NCBI RefSeq assembly: GCF_001279775.1
Contig: NZ_LGDG01000065.1
Location: 1 to 6,476, forward strand
Source of the DNA: Streptomyces sp. MMG1533
GTDB taxonomy: Bacteria; Actinomycetota; Actinomycetes; Streptomycetales; Streptomycetaceae
Length of the DNA: 6,476 bases
Direction: 5' to 3'
Shown here: one piece after another, positions 1 to 5,228 of the stretch
How positions within the stretch are numbered: position 1 is the stretch's first letter
Layout: each line of letters starts with the position of its first letter
The notes under the pieces: generated by a model
What the model was told of the DNA's origin: nothing
Database searches by the model: none
What the model saw: the letters and a program-made list of their open reading frames with translations, nothing else
Program-made: the position numbers and the translations under genes

Positions 1-282
1 ATGCAGGGGCGGTTGGGGGTGGGGGTGGGGGTGCTGGGGGTGCCCCGCCTGCTGAGGTGCCTGGTACGGCGGCTGGGGCGCCTGGGGCTGCGGGACTTGG
101 TGCGGCGGGACTTGGGGCTGCTGATACGGCCCGTATGGCCCGTACTGCCCGTACGGGCCCTGCTGTCCGTACGGCGCCTGCGGAGCTTGCTGTCCGTACG
201 GCCCTTGTTGTCCGTACGGCCCTTGCGGCCCTTGCTGTCCGTACGGCCCGGGCTCCTGCGGCGGCACAGGCGGGTGCGACAT
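1..282 (-). CDS. Pro/Gln/Tyr/Gly-rich low-complexity N-terminus of a larger protein (partial)
   Basis: An open minus-strand frame begins at ATG (282-280) and runs without a stop to the left edge, giving 94 residues; the C-terminal part lies outside the window. The start is supported by AAGGAG at 298-293, 10 nt upstream. The protein opens MSHPPVPPQEPGPYGQQ. It then carries four YGQQ copies (about residues 14-17, 23-26, 29-32, 38-41), a YGQY/GPYGPY variant, a PQ-rich stretch (54-80) and an HPHPHP run (84-89). No catalytic domain or membrane helix is visible in this part. Established knowledge: many actinobacterial membrane proteins (for example TM2, RDD or DUF4190 proteins, or Ser/Thr kinases) have such disordered cytoplasmic tails ahead of membrane segments. 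By inference this is one of them, but the class cannot be decided here. The gene is separate from the acetyltransferase behind it (131-bp gap). Confidence 0.8.
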   Translation of the reverse strand, partial: MSHPPVPPQEPGPYGQQGPQGPYGQQGPYGQQAPQAPYGQQGPYGQYGPYGPYQQPQVPPHQVPQPQAPQPPYQAPQQAGHPQHPHPHPQPPLH

Positions 283-326
283 GAGTGTTCTTCTCCTTCG
301 GGTCCTTCGAGTGAGGCGAGGGGCTC

Positions 327-338
327 GCATGACCATGC
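327..338. promoter_or_regulatory. Short inverted repeat GCATG-AC-CATGC upstream of the YGQQ-rich gene
   Basis: A 5-bp inverted repeat with a 2-bp spacer lies in the 283-413 intergenic stretch, 45 bp upstream of the start at 282. It could be a small operator. No convincing -10/-35 pair is visible nearby, and nothing else stands out in the stretch. A repeat this short can occur by chance. Confidence 0.2.
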
Positions 339-413
339 CACGTGCCACGGACCGACAGTCGTACCGGTGTTGTGTTGTGGCAGGGTCCGCGCGAGGCCCA
401 CACACGGGACCGG

Positions 414-947
414 TCACAAGGAGACGTCGAGCCGCAGCCGCACGTAGTCCGCGTCGGCCGGGCCGGGCCGTCGGTGGCCGTCCGGGTGCCAGCCGTGGTG
501 GGTGTAGAAGGCGTGGGCGCGGGTGTTGCGTTCCCAGGCCTCGAGGACGCCGGTGTGCAGGGAGGCCTCGCGCAGGAAACGGACGTAGGCGGCGTGCAGC
601 GTGCCGCCGACGCCCTGCCCCCAGCAGTCGGGGCGGACATGGATCTGGTGCAACTGGCCCACGGTCGCGGCGTCCACGTCGGCGTCCACGGGCAGACCCA
701 TCGCCACCACGCCCGTCAACTCGCCGCCCCGCACGGCGCAGATCACCCTTCGGGTGTCGCCCCGGACGGCTCGCTGCCAGGCCGCCCGGCGCCGGGACCA
801 CGCCTCGGGGGAGGTGAGTTCCGTGTCCGAGCAGCCGCCCGCGCGGTAGTACGCGGCGCGGGCCTCGGTGTGCAGGTCGGTGATGGCGTCCAAGTCGGCG
901 GGGCGCGCGGGGCGGAGACCGGTCCCGGGTGTCGTCACGGCCGACAT
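414..947 (-). CDS. GNAT-family N-acetyltransferase
   Basis: Encodes 177 aa, ending TGA at 416-414. It is a cytoplasmic acetyl-CoA-dependent acyltransferase of the GNAT fold; the acceptor cannot be read from sequence. The N-terminal strand TGLRPARPADLDAITDLH (about residues 9-26) is the usual GNAT opening. Motif A is QLHQIHVRPDCWGQGVGGTL, where the beta-strand leads into the pyrophosphate-binding Q-G-V-G-G loop. Motif B follows as ERNTRAHAFYTHHGW, with the usual N..A..FY...GW pattern. I chose ATG 947-945 because GGAGGG (962-957) lies 9 nt upstream. A longer frame opens at TTG 989-987, but it lacks a Shine-Dalgarno sequence and its extra 14 residues are encoded by the hairpin at 952-982. The gene follows the DD-peptidase by 76 bp on the same strand, but the hairpin between them argues that the two are not simply co-transcribed. 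The family call is firm and the substrate unknown. Confidence 0.9.
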   Translation of the reverse strand: MSAVTTPGTGLRPARPADLDAITDLHTEARAAYYRAGGCSDTELTSPEAWSRRRAAWQRAVRGDTRRVICAVRGGELTGVVAMGLPVDADVDAATVGQLHQIHVRPDCWGQGVGGTLHAAYVRFLREASLHTGVLEAWERNTRAHAFYTHHGWHPDGHRRPGPADADYVRLRLDVSL

Positions 948-951
948 GATG

Positions 952-982
952 AAGGGCCCTCCGCCGGTGGCGAGGGGCCCTT
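952..982 (-). terminator. Strong hairpin between the DD-peptidase and GNAT genes; contains the GNAT Shine-Dalgarno
   Basis: AAGGGCCC (952-959) pairs perfectly with GGGCCCTT (975-982). Inside it, GCC (963-965) pairs with GGC (969-971) around a GGT loop. It begins 41 bp downstream of the DD-peptidase stop and lacks a long T-tract, which is common for terminators in Streptomyces. In the minus-strand RNA the 3' half of the hairpin includes the GGAGGG (962-957) that serves the ATG at 947. It may therefore both end the upstream transcript and limit acetyltransferase translation. The fold is seen in the sequence; the role is inferred. Confidence 0.6.
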
Positions 983-1023
983 TACTCAAATATGCCGGAT
1001 GGTTGGCGAACGTGGGCCGGGGG

Positions 1024-1992
1024 TCAGCCGAGCTTGGCGAAGCCGTAGTTCAGGAGCTTCGTCGCGTCCGTCGCACGCTGGGAGGCGCTCGTGGAGGCGA
1101 GGACCGTGCCGATGACCGTCTTGCCGTTGCGGGTGGCGGCGAAGACGAGGCAGTACTTGGCTTCGGTGCCGGAGCCGGTCTTGACGCCGATCGTGCCGCT
1201 GTAGCTGCTGAGGAGGGTGTTGGTGTTCGTCCACGTCGGCATGGTGCGGGTGCTGCCGGTCTTGGTGATCGTCTTCGCGGTGTACGACTTCGTCTTGACG
1301 ACCGTGCGGAACGTGGAGTTCTTCATCGCGCTGCTGGCGAGCTTCGTCAGGTCCTTCGGCGTCGAGTAGTTCGCGCCGTTGCCGATGCCGTCGAACGAGT
1401 CGAAGTGCGTGTTCGTCAGGCCGAGGTTCTTCGCCTGGCTGTTCATCTTGCCGATGAACGACTTCACGCGCGCCGCACGCGTCGAGCCCGAGCCGAACTT
1501 GTCGGCGAGCGCGTACGCGGCGTCGCAGCCGGACGGCAGCATCAGCCCGTACAGCAGCTGGCGGACGGTGACCTTGTCGCCGACGATCAGGCGAGCCGAG
1601 GAGGCGCCCTTCGACACGATGTAGTCGCTGTACGCCTTCTGGATCGTGACCTTGGCGTCGAGGTTGAGGTTCGACTGCGCGAGCACCACCTTGGCGGTCA
1701 TGATCTTCGTGGTGGAGCCGGTGGAGCGCTTGGTGTTCGCGGCCTTGCTGTACAGCCCCGCGCCGTTCGCGTTGTTCATCACGTAGCCGCCCTTGGCGAC
1801 GATCGTGGGCGCGGTGACGGCCTGCGCGGGTGCCGCGGTGAGGGCTCCGGACGCGAGCATGGCGCCTGCGGTCACGGTGACGGCGGCGGCTCGGCGGAAG
1901 CGGACAACCTGGAAGCCGTCCTTGATGCCGGTTATCAACTGAGATACCCCGATTGTGTCGAATGCGCCTGGAGTGCGGCCGGGTTGAGGCAT
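1024..1992 (-). CDS. Secreted D-Ala-D-Ala peptidase (S11 family), Streptomyces K15 DD-transpeptidase type
   Basis: Encodes 322 aa as drawn. It is a penicillin-binding serine enzyme that cleaves the D-Ala-D-Ala end of peptidoglycan stems, or transfers it to an amine, outside the membrane. RFRR (31-34), a hydrophobic stretch (35-52) and APAQA (54-58) make a signal peptide cut before V59. The active-site motifs are S93-T-T-K96, S154-G-C156 and K271-T-G273. Minus 58 residues these become 35-38, 96-98 and 213-215, the published positions in the mature K15 enzyme, which also has the rare SGC in place of SGN. The mature part is 264 aa against 262 for K15. No C-terminal membrane anchor is seen. The start is uncertain: ATG 1992-1990 has no Shine-Dalgarno sequence, and TTG 1938-1936 has only GGGG 8 nt upstream. 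The published K15 signal peptide of 29 aa would start at residue 30, which is GTC here. The gene is divergent from the GntR regulator. Confidence 0.93.
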   Translation of the reverse strand: MPQPGRTPGAFDTIGVSQLITGIKDGFQVVRFRRAAAVTVTAGAMLASGALTAAPAQAVTAPTIVAKGGYVMNNANGAGLYSKAANTKRSTGSTTKIMTAKVVLAQSNLNLDAKVTIQKAYSDYIVSKGASSARLIVGDKVTVRQLLYGLMLPSGCDAAYALADKFGSGSTRAARVKSFIGKMNSQAKNLGLTNTHFDSFDGIGNGANYSTPKDLTKLASSAMKNSTFRTVVKTKSYTAKTITKTGSTRTMPTWTNTNTLLSSYSGTIGVKTGSGTEAKYCLVFAATRNGKTVIGTVLASTSASQRATDATKLLNYGFAKLG

Positions 1993-2025
1993 GCGAAGAG
2001 ATTGGGGCCGCAGGTGTGTGACACG

Positions 2026-2047
2026 TAACTAGCACAGAAGGTTGTGC
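2026..2047 (-). promoter_or_regulatory. Candidate DD-peptidase promoter with an inverted repeat
   Basis: On the minus strand TAGTTA (2031-2026) is a partial match to the actinobacterial -10 TAGRRT and would place the transcript start near 2019, ahead of ATG 1992. Directly upstream is the inverted repeat GCACA (2032-2036) / TGTGC (2043-2047) with a 6-bp spacer, which would lie between -10 and -35. No good -35 hexamer is visible. The repeat is seen directly; its promoter role is a guess. Confidence 0.3.
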
Positions 2048-2096
2048 GGTTGCTGGGGCGGGTTCCCGTTCTTTGCCCGCCGATGTGACTCCGTTC

Positions 2097-2123
2097 CGCA
2101 TGCTGGACGGTCGCCATCATGCG
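2097..2123. promoter_or_regulatory. 27-bp dyad, candidate operator of the GntR regulator
   Basis: The arrangement is CGCATG - c - TGG - 7 bp - CCA - t - CATGCG, centred on 2110. Nine of the ten positions in each arm pair, the exception being C2103 against T2117. It sits 26-52 bp upstream of the regulator ATG, where the -35 region would be. GntR/FCD regulators bind as dimers to dyads in their own promoters, so autoregulation through this site is the natural inference. The symmetry is plain in the sequence; the binding protein is inferred from position only. Confidence 0.55.
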
Positions 2124-2136
2124 TACGTGTTGTATC

Positions 2137-2142
2137 TAAGCT
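2137..2142 (+). promoter_or_regulatory. Candidate -10 element for the regulator-transporter operon, possibly leaderless
   Basis: TAAGCT fits the TANNNT -10 pattern and ends 6 nt before the A of ATG 2149. That spacing would put the transcript start on the start codon itself. Leaderless mRNAs are common in Streptomyces, and there is no Shine-Dalgarno sequence before this ATG, which fits. The -35 region is not recognisable and would overlap the 2097-2123 dyad. Confidence 0.35.
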
Positions 2143-2148
2143 GTGGGC

Positions 2149-2799
2149 ATGAGCCTGGCCGTCAAGCACCCGCCCGCCGCCGACCGTGTGTACTCCCACG
2201 TCAAGCAGGGTGTCCTGGACCGTCGTTACGAGGGCGGCACCCTCCTCACCGAGGGCGAGCTCGCCGAGGCCGTGGGGGTCTCCCGCACGCCCGTGCGAGA
2301 GGCGCTGCTGCGGCTGGAGGTGGAAGGGCTGATCAAGCTCTACCCGAAAAAGGGAGCGCTCGTCCTGCCCGTCTCCGCCCAGGAGATCAAGGACGTCGTC
2401 GAGACCCGGCTGCTGGTCGAGGAGCACGCGGCGCGGAAGGCCGTACCGGCCCCCGCCAAACTCATCGAGCGGCTGGAGGAGTTGCTCGCCCAGCAGAAGG
2501 CGCAGGCCGCCGCCGGTGATCTCGCCGCCGCCGCCGTCACCGACCGCTGCTTCCACGCCGAGATCGTCCGCAGCGGGGGGAACGACATCCTCTCCCGGCT
2601 CTACGACCAGCTCCGCGACCGGCAGTTGCGCATGGGCGTCGCCGTCCTGCACTCCCACCCCGACCGCATCGCCAAGACCCTCGTCGAGCACGAGGAGATC
2701 CTCGAGGCGCTGCGCTCCGGGGACGCGGAGGCCGCCGTCGGCGTCGTCCACCGGCACGTCGGCTGGTTCTCCCATCTGGCGCGGGGGGAGGTCCTGTGA
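2149..2799 (+). CDS. GntR-family transcriptional regulator, FadR/FCD subfamily
   Basis: Encodes 216 aa. It has an N-terminal winged helix-turn-helix (about 9-74), with recognition helix segment LAEAVGVSRTPVREALLRLEVEGLI, and a C-terminal all-helical FCD ligand domain (about 78-205). The FCD metal or ligand pocket residues are present in the usual pattern: D132 and H136 (DRCFH), H181 (EHEEILEAL) and H203, 22 residues after H181 as expected. Members usually repress nearby catabolic or transport genes and let go on binding a small carboxylate. I chose ATG 2149 rather than the GTG two codons upstream (2143), because that GTG would lie right behind the candidate -10. The stop overlaps the MFS start by 4 nt, so regulator and transporter are almost certainly one operon. 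The DD-peptidase is divergent, and the shared 156-bp region could let this protein influence both. The family is certain and the effector unknown. Confidence 0.93.
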   Translation: MSLAVKHPPAADRVYSHVKQGVLDRRYEGGTLLTEGELAEAVGVSRTPVREALLRLEVEGLIKLYPKKGALVLPVSAQEIKDVVETRLLVEEHAARKAVPAPAKLIERLEELLAQQKAQAAAGDLAAAAVTDRCFHAEIVRSGGNDILSRLYDQLRDRQLRMGVAVLHSHPDRIAKTLVEHEEILEALRSGDAEAAVGVVHRHVGWFSHLARGEVL

Positions 2800-4097
2800 G
2801 CTCGTCGTCGGTCACCCTGCCGGGTGACCCGCCGGGCGGGCGGCGCGCCATGGCCGTCTGGGGCACGGGCGTCTCCGTCTACTTCGTCGCCGTCATCTTC
2901 CGCACGTCCCTCGGGGTCGCCGGCCTCGACGCCGCCGACAGATTCCATGTCAACGCCTCCGCGCTGTCGACCTTCTCGATCCTCCAGCTCCTCGTCTACG
3001 CGGGCATGCAGATCCCCGTCGGCCTGCTGGTGGACCGGCTCGGCACGAAGAAGGTGCTGGGCCTGGGAGTCGTTCTCTTCACGGCCGGACAGCTCGGCTT
3101 CGCCTTCTCGCCGTCGTACGGCATGGCCCTCGCCTCGCGCGCGCTGCTCGGCTGCGGTGACGCGATGACCTTCATCAGCGTGCTGCGGCTCGGCAGCCGC
3201 TGGTTCCCGGCCCGACGCGGCCCACTGGTCGCGCAGCTCGCGGGCCTGGCCGGCATGGCGGGCAACCTGGTCTCCACCCTCGTACTGGCAAGGCTGCTGC
3301 ACGGCATCGGCTGGACGGCGGCCTTCGCGGGCAGCGCGCTCGCGGGTGTCGTCGTGTTCGTGCTGCTCCTGCTGTTTCTGAAGGACCATCCCGAGGGGCA
3401 CGAGCCGGAGCCGTTCCCGCATCAGGGGGCGGCTTACGTACGGCGGCAGATCGCCGCGTCCTGGCGGGAGCCGGGGACGCGGCTCGGGCTGTGGGTGCAC
3501 TTCACGACCCAGTTCCCGGCGATGGTGTTCCTGCTGCTGTGGGGCATGCCGTTCCTGGTCGAGGCGCAGGGGTTGTCCCGGGCCGTGGCGGGGGAGCTGC
3601 TGACGCTCGTCGTGCTGTCCAACATGATGGTCGGGCTGGTGTACGGGGAGGTCGTCGCCCGGCATCACGCGGCGCGGTTGCCGCTCGCGCTGGGGACCGT
3701 GGGGGCGACGGCGCTGATGTGGGCCGTGACGCTGGCCTATCCCGGCGAGCACGCGCCGATGTGGCTGTTGGTCGTACTGTGCACGGTGCTGGGTGCGTGC
3801 GGGCCGGCGTCGATGCTCGGCTTCGACTTCGCCCGGCCGGCGAATCCGCCGGAGCGGCAGGGGACGGCGTCCGGGATCACGAACATGGGGGGTTTTGTCG
3901 CCTCGATGACGACTCTGTTCGCGATCGGGGTGCTGTTGGACGCGACCGGGGACGACTATCGCATCGCGTTCTCCGTGGTGTTCGTGCTCCAGGCGGTCGG
4001 GGTGAGCCAGATTCTGCGGTTGCGGAAGCGGGCGGCCCGGCGGGAGCGGGAGCGGTTGGTGGCGAGTCGGGTGGAGACGGTGCACGTGCCGGCGTAA
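2796..4097 (+). CDS. Major facilitator superfamily transporter
   Basis: Encodes 433 aa, an inner-membrane secondary transporter with 12 predicted helices. They run at about 22-44, 56-79, 87-105, 110-131, 143-165, 172-195, 229-255, 263-285, 293-315, 320-345, 362-382 and 389-409. The MFS signature between helices 2 and 3 is clear (GLLVDRLGTKKVL, 77-89). The loop before helix 11, FDFARPANPPERQGTASGITNMGGF (343-367), is a conserved feature of this transporter group. The cytoplasmic central loop is about 196-228, and the C-tail (408-425) is very Arg-rich. Translation starts at GTG 2796 inside the regulator's last codons (GTGA), with GGAGG at 2787-2791, which implies translational coupling. The position behind an FCD regulator suggests uptake of an organic acid or similar nutrient, or efflux of the regulator's ligand. 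The sequence alone does not show the substrate or direction. Confidence 0.92.
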   Translation: MSSSSVTLPGDPPGGRRAMAVWGTGVSVYFVAVIFRTSLGVAGLDAADRFHVNASALSTFSILQLLVYAGMQIPVGLLVDRLGTKKVLGLGVVLFTAGQLGFAFSPSYGMALASRALLGCGDAMTFISVLRLGSRWFPARRGPLVAQLAGLAGMAGNLVSTLVLARLLHGIGWTAAFAGSALAGVVVFVLLLLFLKDHPEGHEPEPFPHQGAAYVRRQIAASWREPGTRLGLWVHFTTQFPAMVFLLLWGMPFLVEAQGLSRAVAGELLTLVVLSNMMVGLVYGEVVARHHAARLPLALGTVGATALMWAVTLAYPGEHAPMWLLVVLCTVLGACGPASMLGFDFARPANPPERQGTASGITNMGGFVASMTTLFAIGVLLDATGDDYRIAFSVVFVLQAVGVSQILRLRKRAARRERERLVASRVETVHVPA

Positions 4098-4107
4098 GGC
4101 ACCCGGC

Positions 4108-4138
4108 GCTGGGGCTGGGGCTGGGGCTGGGGGCGGGG
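4108..4138 (+). repeat. GGGGCT tandem repeat with G-quadruplex potential
   Basis: G-runs at 4111-4114, 4117-4120, 4123-4126, 4129-4133 and 4135-4138 are separated by CT, CT, CT and C. Five runs of at least four G with loops of 1-2 nt make an excellent G-quadruplex candidate. It starts 13 bp after the MFS stop on the coding strand, so it would form in the 3' end of that mRNA. A role in ending or pausing transcription is possible but not shown. Confidence 0.6.
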
Positions 4139-4178
4139 CGCGCGGCCCGATCGCCGGCGGGTGCTGCCCGCGCCCACC

Positions 4179-4198
4179 CGTGCCGCCCCAGCGGCACG
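4179..4198. terminator. Perfect 8-bp hairpin between convergent genes, likely bidirectional terminator
   Basis: Arms CGTGCCGC (4179-4186) and GCGGCACG (4191-4198) enclose a CCCA loop. The hairpin lies 81 bp after the MFS stop and 24 bp after the isomerase-like gene's stop, where the two transcripts meet. It has no T-tract on either side, as is usual for Streptomyces terminators. Confidence 0.6.
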
Positions 4199-4222
4199 AC
4201 TGCCCGCGGCTGGACGAACCGG

Positions 4223-5047
4223 CTACGGCGTCAGGGTGAAGTTGCGCAGGATCGCCTCCGTCAGCGCGGGGTCCCCCTCCGCCTTCACCCGGTCCGCGAC
4301 CGCCTCCGGCGTCACTCGGCCGCAGGCGAGGCGGACGTAGGTCTCCCAGTCGAGGGTGAGGGTGGCGGCCGGGCCGAGGGCGGGGGCCGTTTCGAGGGTG
4401 CCGCGGCCCTGGATGTCCACGCGGATCGTACGCAGGAACTCGATGGGGCCGTGCACGTCGAAGACGATCGCCGAGCTGCGCGGGGCGTCGGCCTTGACCG
4501 CCACGATGTCGGGGAGCGCGGCGAGCAGCACGTCACGGGCGATGTGCGCGCCGGGGGAGTCGAGGTTGCCGGGGCGGCCGAGGGCGGCGCGCAGGTCCTG
4601 TTCGTGCACCCACACGTTGAACGCGTGGCCCCGCATGGCCTCTTCGAGGGTGAGCTCGGTGCCGACGTGGCCGCGCACCTTGGTGCCGGGGTCGCGCGAC
4701 TCGTTGCGCAGCTGGCGGTTGCGGCGGATGATCACGTACTCCAGCTCGGAGGTCATCTCCGGCGCCGTGTGGTGACGGCGGACGTCGACCTGCATCTCCA
4801 TGTAGCGCTGGTGCTCGTTGGTGACGTGGAACAGGTCGCGCGGCAGCGTGTGGATGGGGCGCGGGTCGCCCAGCATCTCGCAGTCCAGGCCGATGACGTG
4901 GGAGACGACGTCACGGACCGACCAGCCGGGGCAGGGCGTGCGTCGATTCCACTCGCCCTCCACAAGCGGCTGCACCAGTTCTGATATCGCTTCGATGGAG
5001 TGGGTCCAGGCGTCGGCGTAGGACTGGAGGGTGGGATGCAGACTCAC
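4223..5047 (-). CDS. Maleylpyruvate isomerase family, mycothiol-dependent enzyme (DinB-like fold)
   Basis: Encodes 274 aa, starting at GTG 5047-5045 with GAGGGG 9 nt upstream and ending TAG. It has an N-terminal DinB-like four-helix MDMPI_N domain (about 8-155), with the family hallmark EWNRRTPCPGWSVRDVVSHVIG (32-53) giving metal ligand H50. The second hallmark is WVHEQDLRAALGRP (146-159) with H148. An SCP2-like MDMPI_C domain follows (about 190-274), with the typical LACGRVTPEAVADRVKAEGD segment. Characterised members use mycothiol, the actinobacterial thiol, to isomerise maleylpyruvate in gentisate breakdown; most Streptomyces paralogues have no known substrate. By my alignment the zinc-binding Glu of the Corynebacterium enzyme (four residues before the second His) is N144 (codon AAC) here. 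The true reaction may therefore differ. No gentisate dioxygenase or fumarylpyruvate hydrolase is nearby. The gene is divergent from the carbon-nitrogen hydrolase. Confidence 0.88.
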   Translation of the reverse strand: MSLHPTLQSYADAWTHSIEAISELVQPLVEGEWNRRTPCPGWSVRDVVSHVIGLDCEMLGDPRPIHTLPRDLFHVTNEHQRYMEMQVDVRRHHTAPEMTSELEYVIIRRNRQLRNESRDPGTKVRGHVGTELTLEEAMRGHAFNVWVHEQDLRAALGRPGNLDSPGAHIARDVLLAALPDIVAVKADAPRSSAIVFDVHGPIEFLRTIRVDIQGRGTLETAPALGPAATLTLDWETYVRLACGRVTPEAVADRVKAEGDPALTEAILRNFTLTP

Positions 5048-5228
5048 GGAACGGGACCCCTCGGCGGTCGGTACTCGGGTGGTGGTGGCGGCGTCGTTGC
5101 CTGCGGGAGGTGGCTGTCGGCGGGTGTCTTGGAACGCTAAGTTACGCTGCTCTGGGGCACCCCGGCAGTGCTTTCGTGTGACGATCGTAGGCCCGTGTGG
5201 ACGGCTCGAATGCCAGGACGGTGGTAGT
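5048..5228. promoter_or_regulatory. Divergent upstream region of the isomerase-like and hydrolase genes
   Basis: This 181-bp gene-free region must hold both promoters if the two genes are transcribed separately. On the minus strand TAGCGT (5138-5133) is a fair -10 match, giving a leader of roughly 80 nt to the GTG at 5047; no good -35 precedes it. The same spot carries a direct repeat of ACGCT (5134-5138 and 5144-5148) around AAGTT. A short inverted repeat GGGG-CA-CCCC lies at 5154-5163. On the plus strand AGGA (5215-5218) is the hydrolase ribosome site, and TAGTGT (5225-5230) resembles a -10 but overlaps the start codon. Confidence 0.35.

Noticed and set aside
1..447. Plus-strand open frame of 148 codons covering the left edge
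   Set aside because: Its Leu/Arg/Val-repeat product is the antisense of the YGQQ-rich gene, which has a good ribosome site and typical composition.
948..989. TTG start at 989 for the acetyltransferase
   Set aside because: No Shine-Dalgarno sequence; the extra residues are the translated hairpin; ATG 947 has GGAGGG at ideal spacing.
868..2028. Plus-strand open frame of 386 codons, and minus frame 986-2101, opposite or overlapping the DD-peptidase
   Set aside because: Arg/Gly/Ala- or Arg/His-rich shadows of a gene with clear catalytic motifs in another frame; high G+C makes stop-free shadows common.
2057..2081. Inverted repeats CGGG-TT-CCCG and GGCGGG...CCCGCC in the divergent region
   Set aside because: Very short or loose GC-only symmetry that is expected often at this G+C content; the 2097-2123 dyad is far stronger.
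2601..4085. Minus-strand open frame of 494 codons opposite the MFS gene
   Set aside because: His/Arg/Gln/Pro-rich antisense shadow of an obvious 12-helix transporter.
3491..4984. Long plus-strand open frame of 497 codons across the MFS end and the isomerase-like gene
   Set aside because: It spans two convergent genes out of frame and has Arg/Gly/Ala-rich composition without any motif.
5031..5228. N-terminal extension of the carbon-nitrogen hydrolase back to 5031
   Set aside because: The family begins at the RASLIQIAV strand; the extension overlaps the divergent gene's start and its promoter region and shows no homology-like features.
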